A stretch of DNA of 64,000 nucleotides from Bythopirellula sp041737835 (GTDB taxonomy: Bacteria > Planctomycetota > Planctomycetia > Pirellulales > Lacipirellulaceae). This document shows positions 33,925 to 43,800 of this stretch, in pieces. The stretch lies in the NCBI GenBank assembly GCA_041737835.1, contig JBGSQY010000072.1; one strand, written 5' to 3'. The stretch's first letter is position 1; the number at the start of each line of letters is the position of its first letter. The translations under genes and the position numbers were made by a program. The notes beneath the pieces are model-generated. The model saw only the letters and a program-made list of their open reading frames with translations. It did no database searches and was not told the DNA's origin.

Positions 33925-34743
33925 CTATATTGGAAAGGTTGTTCGACCGATGACAAAAATCGCAACCAGGACTATCGCGATCGCAAACACACGCTGAAGC
34001 GAAGCTCCTGAAAGATATCGACTCGCCCAAATTCCTCCGAACATGCCGAGAATGCCCCCAACAAGAAACAGCGAAGTAACTTCCCAAGAAATATCACGCC
34101 CAGCCCAGAGATGTGATGCGACGCCGGAGATGCTGACGAAGGTAATGACTAGCAGAGAAGTTCCCACGGCGCGATGGATCGGCATCCCGCTGAAAAGGAC
34201 AAGGGCCGGCACAATGACGAAGCCGCCTCCAACGCCAAATAAACCCGACAAGACCCCGGTTAATACACCGACGATGATTAGCAGTAATGCACAGGGAGAA
34301 GACAAACGAAGAACGCCTTCGGAATCTCGACGGCACGTGGGGCCTTCAGTTTCATCGTCCTGAACGCATATGACTTTGACGACGGATTGATCCGCTTTAA
34401 ACCACATCCGAACAGCCAAGAGCAACATTAAAATAGCGAACATCGTGAGGAGCAGCTTCTCTGAAATCTGCGCCGATAGCCAGGAGCCAAGCGGCGCACC
34501 TAACATACCGGCTGCGGCAAACAGCAATCCGGTCTGTAATTCGACCTGCTTAGCCTTCCAACGGCCCGCCAAGCCAATGGCAGATGTTGCTCCCACTGCA
34601 GCTAATGATATTCCAACGGCCTCACGTGGATCGACTCCCAGCCCGTAAACTAAAAGAGGTATCGCAAACAGGGCTCCACCCCCGCCTGTGAGTCCCAGCG
34701 AAAAGCCGACGATCGCGCCAAAGACCACGGTTAAGAATGCCAT
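33925..34743 (-). CDS. TauE/SafE-family sulfite or sulfur-compound permease
   Basis: 272 aa with about eight membrane segments in two halves. The duplicated Gly-rich motif appears as GLTGGGGALFAIPLLVYGLG near residue 20 and GLFGVGGGFVIVPALVLFSG near residue 165. Members export sulfite, sulfoacetate or related anions. The position between persulfide dioxygenase (which makes sulfite) and sulfide:quinone reductase supports sulfite export in this cluster. A non-conserved loop of about 35 residues (ICVQDDETEGPTCRRDSEG) separates the halves. Confidence 0.88.
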   Translation of the reverse strand: MAFLTVVFGAIVGFSLGLTGGGGALFAIPLLVYGLGVDPREAVGISLAAVGATSAIGLAGRWKAKQVELQTGLLFAAAGMLGAPLGSWLSAQISEKLLLTMFAILMLLLAVRMWFKADQSVVKVICVQDDETEGPTCRRDSEGVLRLSSPCALLLIIVGVLTGVLSGLFGVGGGFVIVPALVLFSGMPIHRAVGTSLLVITFVSISGVASHLWAGRDISWEVTSLFLVGGILGMFGGIWASRYLSGASLQRVFAIAIVLVAIFVIGRTTFPI

Positions 34744-34941
34744 GCGAAAAACTCCAACTCATATGCGAAATGACGAGAGGAGTTTGTCTTGGCTAAACGC
34801 TGAATCAGGTAGATTGGTGGCCCGAGATCGATGTTGTCGCATAAGATTAATTTCTTCTTGAGCCACTAAGCTTTGTAAAGTAGACAGGCTCCCAATTCCC
34901 CGGAACAAATGCATCGAGTTCTAGCGCGTTGGCAGGCTTGA

Positions 34942-36363
34942 TCACGACTTAACCTTCTGGGTTTCACTTTTCGTTTCTAATCCCGCATTGACCCAAGCTC
35001 GATATCCCCCTTCCATGTTGATAACGTCGAAGCCCTCTTTTTGAAGAAGGCTTGCCGCGATCGCCGAGCGCCCACCGCCAAGACATTGAGCCACAAGGGT
35101 TCGATCCCTTGGAAGTTCATCGAGGTCTCGAAACAAGGTCCCTAAAAAGTGATTTTGAGCGTTGGGGATATGGCCCGCGCGATACTCTGTTGCCGCCCGC
35201 ACATCAACCAAGGCGACCTCTCCAGCAGCAATCCGGCTTTGCAATTCCTTGGGGGCAACAGAAACATAGGATTGTGTTCGCAGGCCCTGGCTCCGCACCT
35301 TCTCTGGATCGAAGTAACCGGCAATCTGATCGATCCCAATCGATCGCAATCCCCGCAATACGGTGGGCAGAGAGTCTTGCTCGGTAATCAGATAAAGCGG
35401 CTGTTTGTAATCCACAAAGAAACCAGCCCATTGAACCAAGCTGGATGCGGGAATATTTATCGTGCCTGGAACGTGCGCCGATTCAAATTCTGCACTCGCG
35501 ATTGTATCGATGACTAAATATTCGGCTGCGGTCACGGCCAAGAGCTTGGCGTCTATCTCGGAAACCGGCGAAAGATTCTTAAGCAGTTCGGGTCCAAGTT
35601 TATTCACCCGTTTCATGACGGCAAAATAAAACGGTGTCTCTGGCTGGTCGGTCAAGATATAGTCGACAAACTGCTCTTCATCGTCGTATTGAAGGGCCGG
35701 ATTAAACAGTCTTTCGTATCCGACTGTACTCGAAGGAACCGCCCCCAGGCCTTTGCCACAAGCGCTCCCCGCACCATGCGCGGGCCAAATTTGCAAATGG
35801 TCGGGAAGTTGCAAGAACTTCCGCATGGAATGATAAAGCTGTCGAGCTCCGATTTCCGCGCTACCCGTAATACCCGCCGCTGTTTCCAGCAAGTCCGGCC
35901 GGCCAATCGAACCGACGAACACGAAATCACCCGTAAAAATTCCCATGGGTTCATTGGCCCCTCCCCCCACGTCGGTGAGCAAAAACGAAATACTCTCTGG
36001 TGTGTGTCCAGGAGTATGCACCACCGATAGCTTGACATTGCCAACAAAGAATTCGTCACCATCTTTCAAAAGCTCGGCGTGATTCTGTTCTGCAAAAGCA
36101 TACTTCCAGTCAGTTGGCCCTTCGTCAGACAGGTAAAGCTTGGCTCCAACCCGATCAGCAAGTTCACGAGAACCCGAGACAAAATCCGCATGGATATGAG
36201 TTTCGGTTGAGGCGACAACTCGGAGGCCCTCCAATTTGGCGGTTTGCAAATATTGCTCAACGTCTCGACCTGGGTCGATGACAATTGCTTCTCCGGTCTT
36301 TTGACATCCTACGAGATACGAAGCATGAGCTAGTGATTTGTCGTAAAAGTATTTGAGTAACAT
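34942..36363 (-). CDS. Persulfide dioxygenase-like MBL-fold protein fused to two rhodanese domains
   Basis: 473 aa. Residues 1-240 are a metallo-beta-lactamase fold of the ETHE1 group, with ASTETHIHADFVSGSRELAD, HTPGHTPESISFLL and IFTGDFVFVGSIGRPDL. Position 4 of the usual HxHxDH is replaced (HIHADF), a variant I recall from this fused subfamily. Two rhodanese-like domains follow. The first (about 260-345) lacks the active-site Cys (YLITEQDS); the second (about 365-460) has it (LVAQCLGGGRS). Persulfide dioxygenases oxidise glutathione persulfide to sulfite, and rhodaneses move the sulfane sulfur. It is upstream of the TauE and sqr genes in the same orientation. Confidence 0.9.
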   Translation of the reverse strand: MLLKYFYDKSLAHASYLVGCQKTGEAIVIDPGRDVEQYLQTAKLEGLRVVASTETHIHADFVSGSRELADRVGAKLYLSDEGPTDWKYAFAEQNHAELLKDGDEFFVGNVKLSVVHTPGHTPESISFLLTDVGGGANEPMGIFTGDFVFVGSIGRPDLLETAAGITGSAEIGARQLYHSMRKFLQLPDHLQIWPAHGAGSACGKGLGAVPSSTVGYERLFNPALQYDDEEQFVDYILTDQPETPFYFAVMKRVNKLGPELLKNLSPVSEIDAKLLAVTAAEYLVIDTIASAEFESAHVPGTINIPASSLVQWAGFFVDYKQPLYLITEQDSLPTVLRGLRSIGIDQIAGYFDPEKVRSQGLRTQSYVSVAPKELQSRIAAGEVALVDVRAATEYRAGHIPNAQNHFLGTLFRDLDELPRDRTLVAQCLGGGRSAIAASLLQKEGFDVINMEGGYRAWVNAGLETKSETQKVKS

Positions 36364-36412
36364 AGGAACGCACTCCTTAGGGGCCCAGTCAGATGCTGGG
36401 CCAATGGTTAGT

Positions 36413-36997
36413 TCAACAGCAACGAGTTACCTGGCATGATGTTGTTTTCGACGAGGAGTCTGGCTTGCTACGTACTTGATTCCAAGGCATTTTCGCTAAG
36501 ATCATTCCCATGCCGCAGGTGTCGGTGATTCCTGCAAATGTCAGCCCAGCCCCAACAAAAGCAGCGAGTCCAAACCAGTAGAGATGGACGAAGAATCCCA
36601 GCCCCGTTCCTACGAGGATCATCAGACCAGCTGCAATACGCACCTGACGCTCGAGTGATATGACTTTCTTCCCACGGACGACACTCAGTCCAGCCTCTTC
36701 CCAGGCTGCCGTCCCCCCATCCACGCTCACAACGTTTGTATGCCCCGCGCGAAGTAGTTTTTCGCAAGCTTGCTTCGAGCGACTCCCAGAACGGCAAATC
36801 ACGTAGAGAGGAAATTCTGGCCCGCGACGCTCGTCCGCTACCTGCGCTGGGTCGATCTTGTCCAACGGTACATTCCGAGCAAAGTCGACATGCACTTCGC
36901 GAAACTCCGCTGGGGTACGAACATCGATTAATTCAATAAGCGAGTCTTTTGAGGCTGTATCGCGCAAAGCCTGCGGCGAAATCGTAATGACATTCAT
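36413..36997 (-). CDS. Rhodanese fused to a DUF2892 membrane domain
   Basis: 194 aa from the ATG at 36997 (AGGGAG 6 nt upstream). Residues 1-105 are a rhodanese with the catalytic loop CRSGSRSKQACEKL. The C-terminal part has two hydrophobic helices (RIAAGLMILVGTGLGFFVHL; YWFGLAAFVGAGLTFAGITD) ending in TCGMGMILAKMPWN, the DUF2892/YgaP pattern. YgaP-like proteins handle sulfane sulfur or SCN at the membrane. It is 69 nt downstream of the ArsR-like regulator and probably shares its promoter. Confidence 0.88.
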   Translation of the reverse strand: MNVITISPQALRDTASKDSLIELIDVRTPAEFREVHVDFARNVPLDKIDPAQVADERRGPEFPLYVICRSGSRSKQACEKLLRAGHTNVVSVDGGTAAWEEAGLSVVRGKKVISLERQVRIAAGLMILVGTGLGFFVHLYWFGLAAFVGAGLTFAGITDTCGMGMILAKMPWNQVRSKPDSSSKTTSCQVTRCC

Positions 36998-37065
36998 CCC
37001 AGCTCCCTTGCTAATCAAAAAGATAGACATGTATCTAACTTACGACATATTGTTTCAAAAAAAAC

Positions 37066-37383
37066 TCAGATGGCTGTTTCACAGACACCAAACCGACTTT
37101 CAACACAACGCAGAATATTCTTCAAATGGGTGTCCGCCACTTGGTAATACACCTTGCGACCTTCCTTTTCGCTCGTCAAAAACCCACAATGCTGCAGCAA
37201 CCGCAAATGTTCGGACGCCATGGGGCTCGCTAGCTCACATGCTTCAGCAAGCTCACCAACAGTGTATCTCCCTTGCAGCAGCATTTGGATCATCCGTAGG
37301 CGATGAGGGTGAGCCAACATGCGCAAGCACTCGGCAGCCTGCTCCAAGGCTTTCATTTCCGTGAGTTTAATGGTTTTTGGCAT
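37066..37383 (-). CDS. ArsR-family repressor, candidate persulfide sensor (BigR/SqrR-like)
   Basis: 105 aa. Winged helix with YTVGELAEACELASPMASEH (recognition region) and LTSEKEGRKVYYQVADTHL. It has Cys in ELAEACELAS and Cys92/Cys100 near the end (LRCVESRFGVCETAI). SqrR and BigR sense persulfide through one Cys in the first region and one at the C-terminus, so the arrangement fits, although I cannot align positions exactly. It is divergent from nothing and leads the leftward sulfur genes. A perfect palindrome lies 25 nt before the start. Confidence 0.82.
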   Translation of the reverse strand: MPKTIKLTEMKALEQAAECLRMLAHPHRLRMIQMLLQGRYTVGELAEACELASPMASEHLRLLQHCGFLTSEKEGRKVYYQVADTHLKNILRCVESRFGVCETAI

Positions 37384-37407
37384 TTCATACTCTCCACGAC
37401 ATTAAAT

Positions 37408-37427
37408 ATATCGTAATATCACGATAT
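37408..37427. promoter_or_regulatory. Palindromic operator before the ArsR-like gene
   Basis: ATATCGT-AATATC-ACGATAT is a 7-bp perfect inverted repeat with a 6-nt spacer. It sits where an ArsR dimer would block transcription of its own gene. The core TCGT-N6-ACGA recurs at 38116-38139 in front of the thioredoxin-like gene. Confidence 0.7.
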
Positions 37428-37533
37428 GTCAACATTAATTCCCTCATGAAATCTCGGAAATTTCATCCTCGTGGAGGCTTTTGATGGAATTTCTTTTTCG
37501 TACTGTGGACGGCCGAAAGTCGGTCCGAAGTCT

Positions 37534-38034
37534 CTATCTCGACTTGTAGGAAGCTTGTTGGGCCAATTCAAAGTCCTGAAAAATCGGCTTGATTCGCTTC
37601 ATAAATTCCTGGGGCTCGACAAAGCCTTCGATCTGACACATGAGTTGCCGATCTGGTGAAATCACCAGCGTGGTAGGGTATCCACGCACACCCAGCTTCT
37701 GCGCTAACTCTGGGAATGTTGTCGCGTTAAAAGCATACGGTTCCGCATGGTCTGCAATCACTCTTCCTACCTGCGGCTGATCAAGCGTCTCGCGCAGCAT
37801 TTTCTTACAGTAGCGACAATTGTCGGAAGTCACATACAAGAAAATCGGGCACTGATTGACCTGGGCCGCTTCCCACGCTTGCTGGAATGTTGCATGACGA
37901 AACAGAGGGTGATGTAAATTGGGATCCTCAGCAGGTTGTATGGCCGCCTGTTGAGAATGGCTTGAGTTGGTTTGGCCGTGAACTGGTACTGCTGATATCA
38001 CAAATAGCATTGAAATCATCAGGCTGACTCGCAT
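37534..38034 (-). CDS. Secreted thioredoxin-like protein
   Basis: 166 aa. Signal peptide (MISMLFVISAVPVHGQ) then a thioredoxin fold of the DUF255/thioredoxin_7 type: FLYVTSDNCRYCKKML with a CxxC, and the cis-Pro region GVRGYPTTLVISPDRQL. It should act on disulfides or persulfides outside the cytoplasm. It is the first gene of the sulfur cluster by transcription order, 150 nt before arsR, and has its own copy of the ArsR-type palindrome upstream. That suggests joint regulation with sulfide oxidation. Confidence 0.85.
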   Translation of the reverse strand: MRVSLMISMLFVISAVPVHGQTNSSHSQQAAIQPAEDPNLHHPLFRHATFQQAWEAAQVNQCPIFLYVTSDNCRYCKKMLRETLDQPQVGRVIADHAEPYAFNATTFPELAQKLGVRGYPTTLVISPDRQLMCQIEGFVEPQEFMKRIKPIFQDFELAQQASYKSR

Positions 38035-38115
38035 CGATAAGTCCTTAACTTTGTGACGATAGCCTAATCACGGTGTTTCTGTTGACTACAAAAACACATG
38101 ACGGCTTACAGTTTA

Positions 38116-38139
38116 ATATGTCGTCATATAACGACCTAT
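38116..38139. promoter_or_regulatory. Second operator-like palindrome, before the thioredoxin-like gene
   Basis: ATATGTCGT-CATATA-ACGACCTAT pairs at 8 of 9 positions around a 6-nt spacer, 82 nt before the ATG at 38034. It shares the TCGT-N6-ACGA core and spacing with the site before the ArsR-like gene. Confidence 0.6.
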
Positions 38140-38321
38140 CGATCAGTAATTTGGTGTTGAATTTTTTACTGTCTAAATCGATTCGAGCCCACAGATTTAC
38201 ACAAGCGGGCTATTTGCTGGAGCACTGCTGTCCCGACGCGATTCTCAACTGCACTGAAAAGCTGAGAAAATAATAGCCAGTCGAGTGACCTCACTCCAGT
38301 TGAGAAGATGGGATAGTCTCG

Positions 38322-38867
38322 CTATCTCAGCAACTTGAAGGATTCAATCACTTCGGTTGCTTGCTCGGACTTCGTGAACTCGGGCGTGCCCACAATCAAG
38401 ATTTGATAGAGCCGCGTTCCCACCATATAAAAGCGGCAACGGGCTTCTCCCTTTGCCTGGGGGATCGTCACGCGAAAGTCCAAGCCAGGATGCGTCTTGT
38501 CGAGTTGAACTTCTTTGCTATGGAGCAACTTACCGCCAAACACTTCGAGCAGCCGATCACGGCCCGATTCCAAGGCGGCCGCCAGCTGCTTCGGTGTGCT
38601 TCCTGCGAGATTGGGATTGTCTTGGTAAGAGACGATGAACGCTCCTTGCTCGGCACCAACCGTGAATTGATGTTGCGTCTCTTTGGCGTCGCCGACTTTG
38701 GCGGTTTCGTGCGCCGGCTTCCCCGGCAGCACGATGCTGAATCCACCTTCTGCCGACTGAAAGTCGATCAAACCGCTTTCCGATTTTTGCCCCTCGGCGA
38801 ATGACGTGCACGTGATGAGCAGCGCGAACGACCAAGTAACGATCAACAACGAGAGGAGCTTGGACAT
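38322..38867 (-). CDS. Secreted protein of unknown function
   Basis: 181 aa. Signal peptide to about residue 25 (SFALLITCTSFAEG; LITC could also be a lipobox). The mature part (IDFQSAEGGFSIVLPGKPAH, then RVTIPQAKGEARCRFYMVGT and RLYQILIVG) has the FSVxxPxxP-type beginning and alternating strands of PsbP/DUF1795-like folds. I cannot assign it to a family with confidence. It stands alone between the sulfur cluster and a long gene-free stretch. Confidence 0.7.
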   Translation of the reverse strand: MSKLLSLLIVTWSFALLITCTSFAEGQKSESGLIDFQSAEGGFSIVLPGKPAHETAKVGDAKETQHQFTVGAEQGAFIVSYQDNPNLAGSTPKQLAAALESGRDRLLEVFGGKLLHSKEVQLDKTHPGLDFRVTIPQAKGEARCRFYMVGTRLYQILIVGTPEFTKSEQATEVIESFKLLR

Positions 38868-39714
38868 GCAAAGCTTTCATTTTAGTAATAAACGAGAACC
38901 GCATTTCGGTCCTCATTGATAGTAACGTCGGCCCTCCCGCGGCATCAGTCTGACTCAACTCGCCCGAAACCTTACAAGTTGTTAAGCCACCGCGAGTTAG
39001 CGATCTTTAATAAAAATGGGATCGTAATGGAAAATAAATCGCACGCATCACACGATAAGTAGGACTAATAACACCTTATTTCGTGGCACTTGGAGGTTAT
39101 CAAGACGGCCTCGTTAAAGCTTATCTCCTTTGCCTAACAGCATTCTGCCAGTGAACGGGTGTATGGGAACTTCATTAAAAAAGAGTAAGAAAAACAGATT
39201 GCGTCGATTTGCGTATATGCTTAATGCCGAAGAAGACAATTAAACCGGTTAGTGGGGATTTAGCGTTGCGCACGATGGTAACGAATCGCCACGAAGCTTC
39301 GGCAAGTGACATTGAGAAAACATTGAGGCGTCTGTCCAAAAAGCAATGGACCGAAAAATAGGCGGGATTCACAGCATTCGGCACTATTACTTGTTGGGCG
39401 AGGAATGAGAACAGAGATTTCATGCATGGCACTCCCTACACGACGCCCCAAATGGGGGACGACCCACCCCTAGTTTTTGGCCAGCGATCCAACACGGAGT
39501 AAACACACCTAACCCCTACAACGCTGGTCCACCACCCATTTGTCACAGCTATCACGGCACTAGTTCGTGGTAGCCGCCAGTCACCGGATTGCCCCGAGCC
39601 CACACTTTCTTCTGTCTCGATGAAGTCAGGATGGAGCCGGGCAAACTACGAATTTCCCTATCCCGCCATTGATCACAGCAGCGACGCCTTCGGGCGATCC
39701 AGAACGCATACGCT
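38868..39714. other. Gene-poor region before the RND operon
   Basis: About 850 bases without a gene I can support. A leftward frame at 39175-39432 has no signal, domain or ribosome site. The end should contain the promoter of the efflux operon; no regulator gene is divergent from it. An imperfect GCCCCAAATGGGGG hairpin lies near 39446. Confidence 0.4.
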
Positions 39715-40824
39715 ATGAAAGCTTCAGCCACCTTCACTCTCCTGACAGCATCGCTTGGTCTGTTCGTAACCGGCTGCCATAAGCCGGCGGTACACCACGG
39801 CGAAGAAAAGCACAAAATCGTCGTCACCAGCCCGGTAGACGAAGAGGTGACTGTCACAGAGCAATACGTTTGCCAGATTCACTCACGCCGCCATATTGAT
39901 GTCCGCGCATTGGAGGGAGGGTATCTGGAGGCCATTCCCGTCAAGGAAGGCCAGGCGGTGAAGCAAGGCGAGTTGATGTTCAAGATCGTCCCAACTCTTT
40001 ACCAAGCCAAGCTCGATTCCGAACTAGCCGAGGCGGAACTGGCGCAAATTGAATTTAACAACACGACCCGGTTGTTCGAGCAAAACGTGGTTTCAGATAA
40101 GGAAGTGGCCTTAGCGAAAGCGAAACTGGCAAAAGCCACAGCTAACTTAAAACTGGCGCAGGCAGAACTAAATTTTACCGACGTGAAAGCTCCCTTTGAC
40201 GGCATCATCGACCGTCTGCACGAACAACAGGGGAGCTTGGTCGAAGAAGGCGACATCCTGACGACCCTCTCCGACAACGACGTGGTGTGGGTTTACTTCA
40301 ACGTTCCCGAAGCGCGCTATCTCGAATACAAAGCCGAACTCGATGAGCAAGAAAAGAGCGGCAACCAAGAACATCTGCAAGTTGAGCTTGTGCTTGCCAA
40401 TGGTGAAACCTTCGGCGAGCGCGGCGCAATCAGTGCGATCGAGGCCGACTTCAATAACGAGACGGGCAACATCGCTTTCCGCTCGGATTTCGCGAATCCC
40501 ACTCGCTTATTGCGCCACGGGCAAACTGGCACGATTCTCATCCATCGCAAGGTGCATGACGCGCTCGTCATTCCCCAGCGAGCCACGTTCGAAACGCTCG
40601 CCAAGCGTTACGTGTACGTCTTGGATAAGGATAATGCCGTGCGACAGAGGGAAATCACCGTCGAACATGAACTCGACGACATTTACGTGATCAAAGAAGG
40701 GCTCCAAGTTGACGACAAAATCGTCCTGGAAGGAGTCCGACAGGTCGAAGACGGCGAGATACCTGAGTTCGAATATCGCAATCCAGAAGAAGTTCTAAGC
40801 AACCTCAAGAATAAGGCCGAGTAA
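39715..40824 (+). CDS. RND efflux periplasmic adaptor lipoprotein (AcrA/MexA-like)
   Basis: 369 aa. Lipobox LFVTGCHKP anchors it to a membrane. The lipoyl half-motifs (RALEGGYLEAIPVKEGQAVK; DVKAPFDGIIDRLHEQQGSL) flank a coiled-coil hairpin at about residues 105-155 (AELAQIEFNN to LKLAQAELNF). The beta-barrel and membrane-proximal domains follow to the end. It links the inner-membrane pump to the outer-membrane channel. First gene of a three-gene operon; 43 nt separate it from the pump gene. No ribosome site is obvious at the ATG. Confidence 0.93.
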   Translation: MKASATFTLLTASLGLFVTGCHKPAVHHGEEKHKIVVTSPVDEEVTVTEQYVCQIHSRRHIDVRALEGGYLEAIPVKEGQAVKQGELMFKIVPTLYQAKLDSELAEAELAQIEFNNTTRLFEQNVVSDKEVALAKAKLAKATANLKLAQAELNFTDVKAPFDGIIDRLHEQQGSLVEEGDILTTLSDNDVVWVYFNVPEARYLEYKAELDEQEKSGNQEHLQVELVLANGETFGERGAISAIEADFNNETGNIAFRSDFANPTRLLRHGQTGTILIHRKVHDALVIPQRATFETLAKRYVYVLDKDNAVRQREITVEHELDDIYVIKEGLQVDDKIVLEGVRQVEDGEIPEFEYRNPEEVLSNLKNKAE

Positions 40825-40867
40825 CAGCCGCTTCCATTGCAGGAAGAGACGGTACAACGAAAACATT

Positions 40868-43800
40868 ATGTTCGGAAAGTTCCTCCATAGACCGGCGCTC
40901 GCGATTGTGATCTCGCTGCTCATCCTATTCATGGGTGGGTTGGCGATTGTTTCGCTGCCCATTTCTCAATTCCCAACCGTCGCGCCGCCAAGCGTCGTGG
41001 TGTCAGTCTCGTTTCCAGGCGCGAGCGCCAAGGTGTTGATCGAGTCGGTCCTCGTGATTTTGGAGCAATCGATCAACGGCGTGCAGGATATGCGCTACAT
41101 GATCTCCGACGCCACCAGCGCCGGCGAAGCCACGATCCAAGTGATCTTCGAGCCGGGCACGAACCCAGACGTGGCGGTCATGAACGTCAACAACCGCGTT
41201 CAGGCCGTGAAAAACAACCTTCCTCCCATCGTGGAGCGCGAGGGCATCATCGTCATGCAGAACATGGCCAGCATGTTGATGTATGTAAACGTCTTCAGCA
41301 AAGACAAAAACGTCGATCAAAACTTTCTCTACAACTTTGCGACCGTCAATATTCTCAATGAAATCAAACGTATCCCCGGCGTGGGTCGCGCGAACATTTT
41401 GGGCAACCGTTCTTACGCCATGCGTGTCGAGCTCGATCTCGACCGCATGCGGGCTTACAACGTCTCAGCCGAAGACGTGATGGAGGCATTGGCGGAGCAG
41501 AGCATGATTGGCTCACCCGGTCGACTCGGTCAGGCTACCGGTAAAACTTCGCAGACAATTGAGTATGTGCTCACTTGGGTGGGACGCTACAACACCCCCG
41601 AGCAATATGAGCAAATTATCTTGAAGTCCAACCCGGAAGGTGAAATCCTTCGGCTCAAGGATGTCGCCAAGATTTCATTGGGCTCATCGTTCTACGATCT
41701 GTACTCAGACATGGACGGTTATCCTTCGGCGGCCATTGTTCTTAAGCAAACCCCGGGCTCAAATGCCACGGTCGTGATCGAGAACGTCAAGAAGAAGCTC
41801 GAAGAGATCAAGGAAGCATCGTTCCCGCCGGGTATGGACTATCAGGTGAGTTACGACGTTTCCAGCTTCTTGGAAGCTTCGATTGAAAAAGTTTTGCATA
41901 CGCTGATCGAAGCCTTTGTGTTGGTCGCGCTCGTGGTGTTCCTGTTCCTAGGCGACTTCCGCTCGACGTTGATTCCGACGCTGGCCGTGCCGGTTTCTTT
42001 GATTGGCACGTTCTTCTTCATGCTGATTTTCGGCATGTCGATCAATTTGATCACACTCTTCGCGTTGGTGCTTGCCATTGGCGTGGTGGTCGACGACGCG
42101 ATTGTGGTGGTCGAAGCCGTTCATGAAAAAATGCATACCAAACACCTCTCGCCTTATGCAGCGACCAAAGAGGTTGTTCACGAAATAAGTGGCGCCATTA
42201 TCGCCATCACTTTGGTGATGACCGCCGTGTTTATTCCCGTGACCTTCATCCCAGGTCCGGTGGGCGTGTTCTATCGCCAATTCGGGCTGACGATGGCGAT
42301 GTCGATTGTGCTCTCCGGCGTAGTGGCGCTAACGCTTACTCCGGTCTTATGTGCAATGATTCTTAAGCCGTATGATCCAAACAAAAAGAAAAGCCTTAAC
42401 CCGCTCACGATTTTCCTGCGATTTGTGGACCGCGGCATCGTCAAGCTCACCAACGGCTATGGCTGGGTCCTTGGGGGACTCGTGTCTCGCCGCATGCTGA
42501 CCTTGCTCATCATCACGGGCTTCGGCGTCGGAATTTTCTTTGTGAACACGGAGCTTCCCACGGGATTTATTCCGCTCGAAGACCAAGGCATCATCTACGC
42601 CATTATTCAAACGCCTCCCGGCTCGACGCTCGAATACACGAACGCCAAGTCGCACGAGCTGCAAAAAATCTGCGAGTCGCTCGATGAGGTCGTTTCGGTT
42701 TCTTCGCTCGCAGGTTACGAGGTTTTGACCGAAGGCCGTGGCTCGAACGCGGGTACGTGTATCATCAACTTGAAACCGTGGGACGAGCGCAAATTGACCT
42801 CGAAGCAGATCATCGAGGAACTCGAAGAAAAAGGCCGCGAGATTGCCAACGTCAAACTCGAATTCTACGAACCCCCCGCGGTTCCCGGCTTCGGTGCTGC
42901 AGGTGGTTTTGCTTTGAATCTGCTCGATAAGACCAACAGCGGCGACTACGACCGACTCGGCGAAGTGACCGACAAGTTCATGGCGGCCTTAGGCAAGCGT
43001 AAAGAACTCAAGGGCCTCTTTACCTTCTTTGCCAACAACTACCCGCAGTACGAACTGGTGATCAATAACGACGTCGCAATGCAAAAGGGCGTGTCGATTG
43101 CCGACGCGATGAACAATCTCTCGATTGTGGTCGGTAGCACTTGGGAACAAGGTTTCGTCCGCTTTGGGCAGTTCTACAAAGTTTATGTTCAGGCCTTGCC
43201 GGAATTTCGCCGTTATCCGGGTGACTTCGACAATATGTTCGTCAAGAACGATTCGGGGGAAATGGTCCCTTACTCAGCGTTCATGAAGCTTGAGAAGACG
43301 CAGGGCCTCAACGAAATCAGCCGTTACAACCTCTATCCGACAGCCGCCATTCAAGGCGCGCCAGCCGCGGGATTTAGCACGGGGCAGGCCATCAAAGCTA
43401 TCCAAGAGGTTGCCGCCGAAACACTGCCACGCGGATATGACATCGGCTGGCAGGGCCTTTCCTACGACGAAGCCAACAAAGGCAACACGTCGACTTACAT
43501 CTTTTTGATCGTCGTGATGTTCGTCTATCTTGTGCTGGTCGGGCAATACGAAAGCTTCTTGATTCCGTTGGGCGTGATTTTGTCGCTCCCCATCGGGCTC
43601 TTTGGTTCGTTCCTATTCTTAAAGGCAATGGGACTGGCCAACGACGTCTACGCCCAAATTGGTTTGGTCATGTTGGTCGGTCTGCTGGGCAAGAATGCAA
43701 TTTTGATCATTGAGTTTGCCGTGCAGCGGCACAAGGAAGGTGTCAGCATCAGGGATGCGGCCATCGAAGGTGGAAAACTTCGGTTCCGGCCAATTCTTAT

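Noticed and set aside
39175..39432. 85-codon minus-strand frame
   Set aside because: No ribosome site, signal peptide or domain; sequence around it looks non-coding.
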